Made by a program: the position numbers and the translations under genes
In this document: in pieces, positions 22,950 to 31,574 of the stretch
Position numbering within the stretch: the first letter of the stretch is position 1
Layout: the number at the start of each line of letters is the position of its first letter
Assembly: GCF_019219065.1 (NCBI RefSeq)
Contig: NZ_JAHUWK010000001.1
Location: 806,001 to 870,000, forward strand
DNA: 64,000 nucleotides
Origin: Duganella sp. sic0402
GTDB taxonomy: Bacteria > Pseudomonadota > Gammaproteobacteria > Burkholderiales > Burkholderiaceae_D
Direction of reading: 5' to 3'
The notes under the pieces: model-generated
Databases searched by the model: none
Told to the model about the DNA's origin: nothing
Seen by the model: the letters and a program-made list of their open reading frames with translations, nothing else

Positions 22950-23231
22950 ATGAAAACCATCCCAGACACCGTCGCCTTCTACAAAAGCACCCCCATCTTC
23001 ACGCAGGACAGCCTGCCGTCCGCCATTCAGCGCGGCCACACCACCGCCGAGGATGTATGGGCGCGCATCCGCATTCTGGAAGGCAGCCTGATATACCGCA
23101 TCACCGATCCGCGCGTGCCGCCGGAAGAAGTATTGCTGACGCCCGACCTGCATGGCGTGGTCGAACCGCATATCGAACATGAAGTCCAGGTAGTTGGCCC
23201 GGTACGCTTCCAACTGGACTTCCATCGCTGA
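22950..23231 (+). CDS. DUF1971 cupin-like protein (TehB-associated family)
   Basis: 93 residues, small beta-rich protein (PIFTQDSLPSAIQRGHTT; EGSLIYRITDP; VVEPHIEHEVQVVGPVRFQ) matching DUF1971, a cupin-like module also found fused to tellurite-resistance methyltransferase TehB. Function unproven. A strong AAGGAGG precedes ATG 22950, 16 bases after the globin stop. The pairing of this domain with globins and hemerythrins suggests a redox or metal-stress role. Confidence 0.8.
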   Translation: MKTIPDTVAFYKSTPIFTQDSLPSAIQRGHTTAEDVWARIRILEGSLIYRITDPRVPPEEVLLTPDLHGVVEPHIEHEVQVVGPVRFQLDFHR

Positions 23232-23249
23232 TCACCACGGAGCATCACC

Positions 23250-23660
23250 ATGAACATCGACAAATTCAAGCATCAGCACATCGACATCCTCAGCGCCATC
23301 GCCGACCTGCGCCGGCTGGTCCAGGAAGGCATCAGCACGCACGCGTCCGAAATTGCCCGGCGCATCGTGTCCATGAGCAGCATCATCCGTCTGCATCTGG
23401 CGGTGGAGGACCGAGTGCTGTATCCAGCACTGGAAGCAAGCGGCAACCGCGCGATGGCAGGCATGGGCCAGAAATACCGCGACGAGATGGAGGGCATCGC
23501 CGGCAGCTACCTGGACTTCGCTTCCAAATGGAATACGCCGCGCATCCTGGTGTCGGAGCCGGAAACCTTCCGCGCCGAAGCCAACCAGGTTTTAAAAGCC
23601 CTGTACGAGCGGATGAAGCGCGAAGACCACGAATTCTATCCGGCCATCGAAGCGATCTAG
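23250..23660 (+). CDS. Hemerythrin HHE-domain protein
   Basis: 136 residues forming a four-helix HHE bundle. Potential iron ligands are visible: HQHIDIL (residues 8-14), HLAVEDRVLYPAL (about 49-61) and the C-terminal REDHEFYPAI. Such di-iron proteins bind O2 or NO and include YtfE-like repair factors of Fe-S clusters. Third gene of the globin unit, with a typical spacing and a GGAG before the ATG. Its last four bases overlap the stop end of the convergent MATE gene. Confidence 0.88.
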   Translation: MNIDKFKHQHIDILSAIADLRRLVQEGISTHASEIARRIVSMSSIIRLHLAVEDRVLYPALEASGNRAMAGMGQKYRDEMEGIAGSYLDFASKWNTPRILVSEPETFRAEANQVLKALYERMKREDHEFYPAIEAI

Positions 23661-25039
23661 CCTTCAATCACCAGTGGATCACGCAGCCGTTTGCGCGAGC
23701 TTCGGGCGTGCGGCACCCAGGCGTGGGTCTGCCAGCGGCGCCACATAATCAGGCCGCGTATCCATTCGTCAGCGGCGTAGGCGATCCAGACGCCGGGCAA
23801 ACCCCAGCCCAGCACCACGCCGAACAGCCAGCTGCCGCCGGCCAGCACGAACAGCATCGAGAAAGCACCCGCCATCACCGGGAAACGCGCATCACCGGCT
23901 GCGCGCAGCGCGTTGATCACGACCAGATTGAAGGTGCGGCCGGGTTCCAGCAGCACCGTGATCCACAGCAGCGTGGCGCCGGCTGCAAGAATCTCCTGAT
24001 CCTGCGTGAACCAGCCCAGCAACCAGCGGCCCAGCAGCGCCGCGCAGGCGGCAATCAGCAAGCACACCAGCAGCCCACGCGCCAGCGAGCGCTTGACCAC
24101 GCGGTGCGCCTCGCGCAGCTGGCCCGCGCCGATCAGGTAGCCGACCACGATTTCCACCGCCAGCCCGGTGGCGATACTGAACATCATCACACCGCCCATC
24201 AGCTGTAGCACATAAGCCTGTGTCGCCAGCGCCTTGGCGCCCAGCTCCGCCGCCGTCGCCACGCTGACCATGAAAGCCAGGCGCCAGGCGATGTTCTCGG
24301 CAGCTCCCGGCAAGCCGATATGCAGCACCGCCGCCAGCTCGCGGCGCGGCAGCTGCCACCAGTCCGCGCGCACCAGCGTGATGCCCAGGTGGACGCGCCA
24401 CATCAGCAAATGCAGCGCCAGACCGACCATGCGGCTGACCGCCAGCGCCAGCGCATAACCCGGCAGGCCGAGCGCAGCAACCGGCCCCCAGCCGTACATC
24501 AGCGGCAGCGCCAGCAGCAGATGGGTGACGTGCATGATAATCAGCACCACCAGCGTATCACGGGTGCGCAAGTGGGCGCGCATCACGCCGGCCATCGAGG
24601 CGTTCCAGGCGTCGAACAGCAAGGCCGGGCCCAGCGTCACCAGAAATGGCGCGGCCAGCGGCAACACTTCGGCGGGAGTATTCAGCAGATGCAGCAAGCC
24701 ATGCGAACCGGCCATCGCAATCACGGCGGTCACCACACCCAGCCAGGTACTGGCGCCAACCACCGCGCGAGCGACCTTGTTGGCCGCCTCGCGCTGGCCG
24801 CCGCCCATATTCTGCGTGACCACCACGCTGACGCCGGCGCCGATAATGCGAAACAGGATGAACAGCGCCGCCGACACCTGGCTGGCGATCGCAAACGCAC
24901 CGCCTGCTTGGTCCGAAATGCGCGAGGCCAGCGCGGTGCCGATGATGCTGGAGGCAATCGCCAGCCCCAGTTCCACCAGCAGCGGCCAGGCAAGGTTGAA
25001 CATCGGGGGCGTGTGGACTGGCCTGCGGGAGGAAGACAT
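23657..25039 (-). CDS. MATE family efflux transporter
   Basis: 460 residues, twelve hydrophobic helices in two six-helix halves, typical MATE length. The N-terminal LAWPLLVELGLAIASSIIGTALASRISDQ region and the ALLFDAWNASMAGVMRA segment resemble multidrug/Na+ or H+ antiporters of the NorM/DinF superfamily. It probably exports cationic drugs or metabolites; substrate unknown. The start could also be ATG 25003 (MFNLAWP), which would remove a 12-residue polar leader. Not obviously co-transcribed with the genes downstream of it. Confidence 0.9.
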   Translation of the reverse strand: MSSSRRPVHTPPMFNLAWPLLVELGLAIASSIIGTALASRISDQAGGAFAIASQVSAALFILFRIIGAGVSVVVTQNMGGGQREAANKVARAVVGASTWLGVVTAVIAMAGSHGLLHLLNTPAEVLPLAAPFLVTLGPALLFDAWNASMAGVMRAHLRTRDTLVVLIIMHVTHLLLALPLMYGWGPVAALGLPGYALALAVSRMVGLALHLLMWRVHLGITLVRADWWQLPRRELAAVLHIGLPGAAENIAWRLAFMVSVATAAELGAKALATQAYVLQLMGGVMMFSIATGLAVEIVVGYLIGAGQLREAHRVVKRSLARGLLVCLLIAACAALLGRWLLGWFTQDQEILAAGATLLWITVLLEPGRTFNLVVINALRAAGDARFPVMAGAFSMLFVLAGGSWLFGVVLGWGLPGVWIAYAADEWIRGLIMWRRWQTHAWVPHARSSRKRLRDPLVIEG

Positions 25040-25100
25040 GGGATTTTGATATAAATTATTGCCAACTGTATTGCCAGCTGGCCGTAGTTTATATCAAGTT

Positions 25101-25760
25101 TCAATCCAGAAAGTCAGAATACTCTTTTTGTGCGTAGCCTTTGAGTTTTTGCCACGGCAAATCGCGGGTCAGGCCGGGCTGCACGGCGATTTCCACGCGA
25201 TTGATGAAGGTTCCCGCCTTGTCGCCGCTTTCAATCATCAGCGGGATCTGGCGCTGCTCGTCCCACAGCACGCGCTCGAACAGGCTCTTGTCCTCACGCT
25301 CGCGCCAGCGGGCGCCGGCCACGGACGATGCGCGTGCGGACAGCTTCATGGTTTGCAGGCGCTTGCTGTCCAGCAGGTAGTAGGCATGGTCCCAGGAACC
25401 GTCGAAGCTGACGTTGCCGAATTCGGCCGGCGGAATGGATACCACCTGCCTGTCATGCGTGTCGATGAATTGGATGCGCGTTTTGCCGCCCTCCTGCACC
25501 ACATGGCGGGCCAGCACCACGTGGTTGAAATGCTGGTGCGCGCCCGGCTGGTGGTCTTCATGCGCGGCGTGGGCCGGCAGAACGCGCATGGTCCAGACGT
25601 GGCCGGCGCGGCGCAGCATGTTGTCTTCATAGCGCGCTTCGCGGGTGACGCCCTCGGGCGTGACGACCTTGCTGTAGTAGGCAATCTTCAGGTCCAGATC
25701 GGTGGCGGAAGCGCAAAAAGCCACGCTCAACGTGGCTGCAAACAGTAACAGTTTTTTCAT
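25101..25760 (-). CDS. Exported protein of unknown function, downstream of alkaline phosphatases
   Basis: 219 residues starting MKKLLLFAATLSVAFCASA, a clear Sec signal. The mature part is soluble, rich in charged residues and contains a His-rich patch (HAAHEDHQPGAHQHFNH, about 65-85) that could bind metal, followed by SFDGSWDHAYYLLDSKRLQTM. I do not recognise the family. ATG 25760 has GAAGAG upstream; TTG 25772 is an unlikely alternative. It lies 49 bases after the secreted phosphatase on the same strand and may be transcribed with it, suggesting a link to phosphate release. Confidence 0.7.
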   Translation of the reverse strand: MKKLLLFAATLSVAFCASATDLDLKIAYYSKVVTPEGVTREARYEDNMLRRAGHVWTMRVLPAHAAHEDHQPGAHQHFNHVVLARHVVQEGGKTRIQFIDTHDRQVVSIPPAEFGNVSFDGSWDHAYYLLDSKRLQTMKLSARASSVAGARWREREDKSLFERVLWDEQRQIPLMIESGDKAGTFINRVEIAVQPGLTRDLPWQKLKGYAQKEYSDFLD

Positions 25761-25809
25761 ACAACTCTTCAAGTAAACAGGGAGCAGGCAGCGCCCGCTC
25801 CCTCTGTCA

Positions 25810-27201
25810 TCATAAGCCGAAGGCCGATTTCAGCAGGCTGAACACCTTGGTGTTGTCCAGCGTGCCCTTGAACGGCTTGGCGCCGGCGCCGCTGGCGAAC
25901 AGCTTGACGTCGCCGCCGCCGTGGGTTTCGCTGGCCAGGCGCACGCCGGTTTCCTGCAGATAGTTATCCGCCAGTACCGTTGCGCTGTCCAGGCTGGCGC
26001 GGGTGTTCGGACGGTTCGGACCGTTACCGAATACCAGCGTGGTGTAGGTATTGCCGTCTGCATCCTTGCTTGGCTGGTTGTCGCGGTAGCCACGGTTGAT
26101 ATCCAGGATAGGATTGCCCTTCTTGCCGTAGCCGTTGAAGGCCAGCGTGTGGTCGTGGTCGGCGGTGACGACGATCAGCGTGTTGGCCAGCGTCGGGTCG
26201 GTCAGCTTGGCCTTGTCCAGCGCGGCCTTGATAGCGTCGTCGAAAGCGATGGTGTCGCTCAACGCGCGCTTGGCGTTGGTGCCGTGCAGCGCGTGGTCGA
26301 TACGGCCGCCTTCCACCACCAGGAAGTAGCCATTGGTGTTGGACGACAGCAGGTCCATGGCCTTGACGGTCATCTCGGCCAGGCTAGGCTGGCTGGCGCC
26401 CTCGCCCAGCGGTGGCGTGGCGGTGCGGTCCAGTTCATATTCCAGATGGCTCTTGGTGCTGTACAGGCCGATGAACTTCTTGCCGGTGGCGGCAGTCATC
26501 TCGGCCTTGCTGGCGGCCACGGTGTAGCCCTTGGCGGCCAGCTCGGTCAACAGGTTGCGGCCGTCGGCGCGGCCGGTGGTGTTGGTGGCGCTGTACGGGG
26601 TGAAGTGGTTGCGGCCACCGCCCATCAGCACATCGACGCCATCGCCCAGCGCGCTATTGAACCCGGTGCCGCCCGGCACCAGTTGCGCGGCGATGTGGTA
26701 CTGCGCGTTGCGGTTGCAGATGTGCGACCAGGCGGTTGCCGGCGTGGCGTGGGTCAGCTCGGTGGTGGTGATGGTGCCGACTGCCTTGCCCTTGGCCTTG
26801 GCCAGTTCCAGGATAGTCACGGCGCTGGCGCCGTTGCTGGCGGCGCAGTTGTTGACGCCCAGGTTGCCATTGGCGTCGCGGCCAGGGCTGGTGGCGACGG
26901 TTTCCGGCGACATCGAGATGACTTCGTTATTCATCTTCACGCCGGTCATGTAGGCGGCCATCGACGGTGCGCTGTCGGTGGTTTGCGCGTCATTCGAGTA
27001 AGTCTTGATGCGCGCGGTACGTTCCAGCGTGTCCATGGTCAGGCTGCCCGCTTCGCCGTATTTGTAGATGCGCGATGCGGTGATGGTCGAAGGACCCATG
27101 CCGTCGCCGAGGAAGAAGATGATGTTCTTGGCCTCGCCGGCCGCCTGTGCGGCTTGAGCGAAGGACAGCGTCAGCGCGGCGGCTAAGAGTGTACGTTTCA
27201 T
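25810..27201 (-). CDS. Secreted alkaline phosphatase (PhoA superfamily)
   Basis: 463-residue phosphomonoesterase. A Sec signal (cleaved after AQAAQA) is followed by IIFFLGDGMG (first metal Asp), the nucleophile motif TDSAPSMAAYMTG (Ser77), VEGGRIDHALHG and VVTADHDHTL with metal-binding Asp/His. All expected catalytic residues for zinc/magnesium binding are seen. It releases phosphate from external organic esters in the periplasm or outside. ATG 27201 starts the signal peptide, with GGAA eight bases upstream. It lies 32 bases after a paralogous lipoprotein phosphatase, and both may be one transcript. Confidence 0.93.
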   Translation of the reverse strand: MKRTLLAAALTLSFAQAAQAAGEAKNIIFFLGDGMGPSTITASRIYKYGEAGSLTMDTLERTARIKTYSNDAQTTDSAPSMAAYMTGVKMNNEVISMSPETVATSPGRDANGNLGVNNCAASNGASAVTILELAKAKGKAVGTITTTELTHATPATAWSHICNRNAQYHIAAQLVPGGTGFNSALGDGVDVLMGGGRNHFTPYSATNTTGRADGRNLLTELAAKGYTVAASKAEMTAATGKKFIGLYSTKSHLEYELDRTATPPLGEGASQPSLAEMTVKAMDLLSSNTNGYFLVVEGGRIDHALHGTNAKRALSDTIAFDDAIKAALDKAKLTDPTLANTLIVVTADHDHTLAFNGYGKKGNPILDINRGYRDNQPSKDADGNTYTTLVFGNGPNRPNTRASLDSATVLADNYLQETGVRLASETHGGGDVKLFASGAGAKPFKGTLDNTKVFSLLKSAFGL

Positions 27202-27233
27202 GTGCAAAGTTCCGTTATAAAAGTATGCAAGAC

Positions 27234-28694
27234 TCACAGGCCAGCTGCGCTTTTCACCAGCGAGAACACCTTGGTGTTGTCGATCGTGCCGGTGAACGTT
27301 TCCGATCCCTTGCCGATGGCGCCCAGGAAGACATCGGTGCCGCCGTGGGTTTCACCGCCGACGGCGACGCGCACCACCGCTTCCTGGTGATACAGATTGG
27401 CGCCGGTGACGCTTTCGTCCAGCGAAGCCTGGCTGGCCCGGCTGCCTTGCGTGCGATTCTCGCCGTTGCCGAAGCCGATGATCGAGTACGGTGCGCCATC
27501 CAGATCCTTGTCGACAGCGCCGGTCACATAGTTTTTCACCACGCCCAGCACGCCGGCGTTGGCGGCGGTGGTTTTACCGGTGCGCTTGGCGTAGCCGTTC
27601 AACACCAGCGTGTGATCGTGGTCGGCGGTGACGACGATCAGCGTATTGGCCAGCGTCGGATCGGTCAGCTTGGCCTTGGCGATGGCGGCCTTGATCGCGT
27701 TATCGAAAGCGACCGTGTCTTGCAGCGCTTTCTTGGCGGTGGTTTCGTGCAGCGCGTGGTCGATGCGGCCGCCTTCAACCATCAGGAAATAACCCTTGCT
27801 GTTACGGGCCAGCACGTCCATGGCCTTGGTGGTCATCTCGGCCAGGCTTGGTTCCTTGGACGCATCGCGGTCCAGGTCATAGCTCATGTGGCTGGACGTG
27901 AACAGGCCGAGCAGCTTGTCGGTCTTGGTGCCGTCGATGGCGTTGAACTCGGTGCTATTGCTGGCGTAAGCGTAGCTTTTGGCTTTCAGCTCGGCGATCA
28001 GGTCGCGGCCGTCGGCGCGCTTGCCGCCATCCTTGACCGGTTTGAAGAACTGGCTGCCGCCGCCGACGATCACGTCCAGGCCGGTGGTTCCCAGCGCGCT
28101 GTTGTAGCCGGCTCCGCCAGGCACCAGCGCTGCAGCGATGTCGTTTTCCAGATCACGGTGGCAGATGTGGGCGTAGGTCGTGGCTGGCGTCGCGTGGGTG
28201 ATGCGCGCGGTGCTGACCACGCCGGTTCCCAGGCCCGCAGTCTTGGCCAGTTCCAGCAGCGTGGTAGCGGCGGTACCATTGCTCGCGCCGCAGTTGTTAC
28301 CCAGTTTATTGCCGGCCGAATCGGTGATCGGGTCGATGGCGGTGGTGTTCTGCGACATCGAGATCACTTCGTTATTCATTTTGACGCCGGTCATGTAAGC
28401 AGCCATCGATGGTGCGCTGTCGGTGACTTGGGCGTCGTTGGAGAAGGTCTTGACGAAAGCCGTTTCCGGCAGCGTATCCATGGTCAGCTCGGCGTCTTCG
28501 CCGACGGAATAGATGCGCGCGGCGGTCATGGTGGTCAGGCCCATGCCGTCACCGAGGAAGAAGATCACATTCTTCGGTGCGGCAGCCACAGGAGGCGTGG
28601 TCGGCGTCGTGGTGGCAGGCGTGTTGTTGTCGCTGCTGCTGCAAGCGGCCAGGAAGGCGGCGCTCAATGCAGCGATCAGAAGCTTACGGTTCAT
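27234..28694 (-). CDS. Lipoprotein alkaline phosphatase (PhoA superfamily)
   Basis: 486 residues. The N-terminus MNRKLLIAALSAAFLAACSSS has a lipobox with Cys18, then a Thr/Pro-rich linker (about 24-38), so the enzyme is membrane-anchored. The catalytic body repeats the neighbour's motifs: FFLGDGMG, TDSAPSMAAYMTG (Ser93), VEGGRIDHALH and VTADHDHTL. The two proteins are clearly paralogs by tandem duplication, one anchored and one released. ATG 28694 is chosen because the upstream frame (to 28727) adds residues before the lipobox. A long palindrome lies directly upstream. Confidence 0.93.
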   Translation of the reverse strand: MNRKLLIAALSAAFLAACSSSDNNTPATTTPTTPPVAAAPKNVIFFLGDGMGLTTMTAARIYSVGEDAELTMDTLPETAFVKTFSNDAQVTDSAPSMAAYMTGVKMNNEVISMSQNTTAIDPITDSAGNKLGNNCGASNGTAATTLLELAKTAGLGTGVVSTARITHATPATTYAHICHRDLENDIAAALVPGGAGYNSALGTTGLDVIVGGGSQFFKPVKDGGKRADGRDLIAELKAKSYAYASNSTEFNAIDGTKTDKLLGLFTSSHMSYDLDRDASKEPSLAEMTTKAMDVLARNSKGYFLMVEGGRIDHALHETTAKKALQDTVAFDNAIKAAIAKAKLTDPTLANTLIVVTADHDHTLVLNGYAKRTGKTTAANAGVLGVVKNYVTGAVDKDLDGAPYSIIGFGNGENRTQGSRASQASLDESVTGANLYHQEAVVRVAVGGETHGGTDVFLGAIGKGSETFTGTIDNTKVFSLVKSAAGL

Positions 28695-28705
28695 GTCGTC
28701 AATCC

Positions 28706-28738
28706 GGCTTGTTATAAAGATTTTCAAGATAACAAGCC
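28706..28738. promoter_or_regulatory. Perfect 10-bp inverted repeat before the lipoprotein phosphatase
   Basis: GGCTTGTTAT and ATAACAAGCC are exact inverted repeats around a 13-bp AT-rich centre, ending 11 bases upstream of the phosphatase start. It may be an operator or a leader hairpin covering the ribosome-binding site. A TTGTCAT element just outside it recalls a PhoB half-site, but the second half does not fit the 11-bp spacing. Confidence 0.4.
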
Positions 28739-29165
28739 TTTATGACAAGGCAATGACGGCAGCGATCTATGTTCTATTGCGTTATACGACATCGCTCAAG
28801 GCCTTGCGAACCAGGCCATTTCAAAATCAAGCATGATGACAATAAACAAGGGCTGGCCCGGAAATGGGGGTTCAGGCCCGCTGGCCGGCGCGATCGGCAT
28901 CACAGATATTTGCTCTGTTTACTTAGAGATGAGGCGCCTCTGTTCTTCGATATGGACGACAAGTGTGTACTGATCTTGCTTTTGCCAGACCTGGAACCGG
29001 CAGCATTCGAGCGTTATCTGGTCGATGCGAGCAATGCCGTTCCAGATTACGCCGCCAGTATCCAGCGCTTTCCGTTGATGAAACTACTAAAGCACGCTTT
29101 TCATCAAAGTGTATCGACTACTGGCCTGAAAAAGCGCTGGCCTGGATGGATGCCAGATCAGCCGC
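28739..29165. other. Gene-poor stretch, possibly a decayed coding sequence
   Basis: Between the phosphatase promoter and the acetyltransferase there is no complete gene. A reading frame on the plus strand from about 28949 (MDDKCVLILLLPDLEPA, then NAVPDYAASIQRFPLMKL) looks protein-like, but after about 29090 the protein-like sequence moves to another frame (IDYWPEKALAWMDARSAAYC). This suggests a frameshifted remnant of about 80 residues. The family is not certain, although the first part faintly recalls acyl-CoA synthetase C-termini. GC content is lower than in its neighbours. Confidence 0.3.
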
Positions 29166-29708
29166 CTATTGCCAGCGGGCGTACATCAGCGATGCGCGCG
29201 GTTCAGGGCTGAGGTTGGGGATGATGGTGTGTCGCTCCAACCTGCCTTCGCGGACAAAGCCGGATTTCTCCAGCGTGCGCGCGGACGCTGCATTCTCCAC
29301 ATCGCAGGTGGCCTGGACGCGAAAATACTCAGGCAGCGATAGCGCAACTTCGCTGAACGCGCGCATCGCTTCCGGCATCAGGCCCGCACCCCAGTATTTA
29401 CGCTGCAGGACATAGCCGATGTCGATGGTATGCGACTGCAAACGCGCTTCCAGCATGCCTATCGGTACATCATCATGATCGTGCGGGACCAGTAAATATG
29501 CGCGGCTGCGGTCTTCCGCCCAGCCACGCAGGCAATAATCAATAAAGCCTTCGGTCTGCGACAGCAAGGTATGCGGACGCCAGGTCATGTAGCGCGCCAC
29601 TTCCGGGTCTTGGGTGTAGGCGGCAAACAGATGCGCCGCATCGGAGGGACGCGGCGCGCGCAACATCAGTCTTTCGGTATGTAGCTGCTTAGGAAGCGAT
29701 ACGGGCAT
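29166..29708 (-). CDS. GNAT family N-acetyltransferase (RimJ/RimL-like)
   Basis: 180 residues of the Acetyltransf_3 type: LHTERLMLRAPRPSDAAHLF at the start, IGYVLQRKYWGAGLMPEAM as the acetyl-CoA loop region and ENAASARTLEKSGFVREG near the end. It likely acetylates a small molecule or protein N-terminus with acetyl-CoA; the target is unknown. Start assignment is weak: ATG 29708 begins the conserved part, but GTG 29717 or 29738 are possible and none has a good Shine-Dalgarno. Confidence 0.85.
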   Translation of the reverse strand: MPVSLPKQLHTERLMLRAPRPSDAAHLFAAYTQDPEVARYMTWRPHTLLSQTEGFIDYCLRGWAEDRSRAYLLVPHDHDDVPIGMLEARLQSHTIDIGYVLQRKYWGAGLMPEAMRAFSEVALSLPEYFRVQATCDVENAASARTLEKSGFVREGRLERHTIIPNLSPEPRASLMYARWQ

Positions 29709-29746
29709 GAAGTTCACAAGCGTTGTAGGACACAGCACATATTAGC

Positions 29747-31378
29747 TCATGCGGCGTAACGCAGTGGTGTTTTAGCAGGGGCCGGCAATGCCGCGTGAAC
29801 CGGTAATGCCTGAACCTGGGCGCTAACTTGCGCATCATTCAGCTTGAACGAGCCGACCAGTTCAGCCAGTTCGCGCGCCTGCGCCTGCATCGCGGCGGCT
29901 GCGGCGGCTGCCTCTTCCACCAGCGCAGCGTTCTGCTGGGTGACATCGTCCATATCGCTGATCGCCGTGTTGACCTGCAAGATGCCATGTTCCTGCTCAC
30001 TGCTGGCGGTGCTGATCTCGCCAATGATGGCCGTGACCTTCTGCACGCTGTCGACGATGTCATTCATCGTGACGCCCGCCGTCTCCGCCAGTGCAGCGCC
30101 GCTGGCCACGCGCTCGGCCGAATCGTTGATCAGCTTCTTGATTTCCTTGGCCGCTTCCGCCGAACGATGCGCCAGGCTGCGTACCTCGCCCGCCACCACG
30201 GCAAAGCCGCGCCCCTGCTCGCCGGCGCGCGCCGCCTCCACCGCCGCATTCAGCGCCAGGATATTGGTCTGGAACGCTATCCCGTCAATCACGCTGGTGA
30301 TGTCGACAATCTTGTGTGCATAGTCGTTGATGCTGGCCATGGTCTTCACCACTTCCGACACCACCGCGCCGCCCTTGCCTGCCACGCTGGACGCCGACAG
30401 TGCCAGCTGATTCGCCTGGCGCGCGTTGCCGCTATTCTGTTTGACCGCCGACGTCAGCTCCTCCATCGCCGACGCGGTTTCCTCCAGCGCGCCCGCCTGA
30501 TGCTCGGTGCGGCGCGACAGATCCATATTGCCGTTGGCGATTTCGCGCGAGGCCGAATCAATCGCTACCGCTCCATCGCGCACCCGGCCGACGGTGTCCG
30601 CCAGCCGCGCCGTCATGTGGCTCAGCGCGTCAAATAGTTTGCCGATTTCATCGCTGCGGCCGTGCCGGATAGCCGCGCGCAGCTCGCCGCCAGCCACCTG
30701 TTCAGCCAGCGACACCGCCTGCATCAACGGCCGCACGATGCTGCGCGTCAGCAGCCAGGCCAGCAGCGCGCCCAGCACCAGCGTCGCCAGGCCGAAGCCC
30801 ATCAACAATGCACGGCTGCTTTCAAACTGGCTGTCCGATTGCACCGTCAGCGCCCTGGCCTGTTGCGTCTGATATGCCAGCAGCTTTTCCAGCGCGCCCG
30901 CGTAGCCCTTGAACACGGCCGGCCACTTGTTATCCAGCAGGTCGCTGACTTCCTGGATGCGGCCGGTGTCCTTGAACTTGAACAGCTCACCGCGCATAGT
31001 CATGAACGCCGCTTTGCTGCTGGCCACCGTGCGCAGCAGCGCGGCTTCCTCGCCGCTCGCCTGCATGGCCGCCAGCTTGCGCTCCATGTGCGCCGCCAGT
31101 TTATCGCCGGCTGTCAGCTGCGCCTGGAAGATATCCGACACCTCCAGACTGTCGCTGCGGCCAATCGAAATCGCGCGCAGGCCATTCAGCTCGGTCACGC
31201 CCAGTAATTCCGAGGTCAGCTGCTGACGCGCCAGTTTCTCGTTGACCAGGTTGTGTGCCGTGTCGTTGGCCGATTGCAGCCGCCACAGCGACACCACCGA
31301 CATGCAGGCCATGACGAATAACAGGACGGCAAACGACGCCACCACGCGCATGCCGGTATTCAATTGAGGGAAGTTCAT
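29747..31378 (-). CDS. Methyl-accepting chemotaxis protein (Tar-type, four-helix-bundle sensor)
   Basis: 543 residues. A first membrane helix (about 8-30), a periplasmic helical sensor (about 31-190), a second helix (about 190-212), a HAMP domain, then a cytoplasmic coiled coil whose tip carries the invariant [20 protein letters not shown] signalling hairpin. It controls CheA through CheW and so flagellar motion. The C-terminus (TPLRYAA) lacks a CheR/CheB tether pentapeptide. A TGGAG precedes the ATG. It is divergent from the sia-like operon. Confidence 0.93.
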   Translation of the reverse strand: MNFPQLNTGMRVVASFAVLLFVMACMSVVSLWRLQSANDTAHNLVNEKLARQQLTSELLGVTELNGLRAISIGRSDSLEVSDIFQAQLTAGDKLAAHMERKLAAMQASGEEAALLRTVASSKAAFMTMRGELFKFKDTGRIQEVSDLLDNKWPAVFKGYAGALEKLLAYQTQQARALTVQSDSQFESSRALLMGFGLATLVLGALLAWLLTRSIVRPLMQAVSLAEQVAGGELRAAIRHGRSDEIGKLFDALSHMTARLADTVGRVRDGAVAIDSASREIANGNMDLSRRTEHQAGALEETASAMEELTSAVKQNSGNARQANQLALSASSVAGKGGAVVSEVVKTMASINDYAHKIVDITSVIDGIAFQTNILALNAAVEAARAGEQGRGFAVVAGEVRSLAHRSAEAAKEIKKLINDSAERVASGAALAETAGVTMNDIVDSVQKVTAIIGEISTASSEQEHGILQVNTAISDMDDVTQQNAALVEEAAAAAAAMQAQARELAELVGSFKLNDAQVSAQVQALPVHAALPAPAKTPLRYAA

Positions 31379-31450
31379 CGCGACTCCATGTGAGAGAAAA
31401 TGCGCCTTGTGCGCGAATTCTCACCAATATACACAGCGAATATGACCAAA

Positions 31451-31470
31451 ATATTACCTTGAGGCAATAT
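31451..31470. promoter_or_regulatory. 20-bp imperfect palindrome in the chemoreceptor/sia divergent region
   Basis: ATATTACCTTGAGGCAATAT pairs with itself at eight of nine positions on each side of the central TG. It lies in the AT-rich 196-bp gap between the divergent chemoreceptor (31378) and the sia-like operon (31575), a good place for a shared operator. The binding protein is unknown; called by eye. Confidence 0.3.
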
Positions 31471-31574
31471 GCGAGAGAAATAATTTAATGTTTCCCGTAA
31501 AACAATAATGTAATCATGATGTAACAATTTCTCGGTAGCATGAAAGCCTTAGTGTTGATCAAGGGTTACCGGCC

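Noticed and set aside
27201..28694. The two phosphatases as one gene broken by a frameshift
   Set aside because: Each has its own signal, full catalytic set and stop; they are complete tandem paralogs.
28725..28760. Pho box upstream of the alkaline phosphatases
   Set aside because: A TTGTCAT/TTGTTAT pair exists, but with a 13-bp period instead of the 11-bp period of PhoB sites; too weak to annotate.
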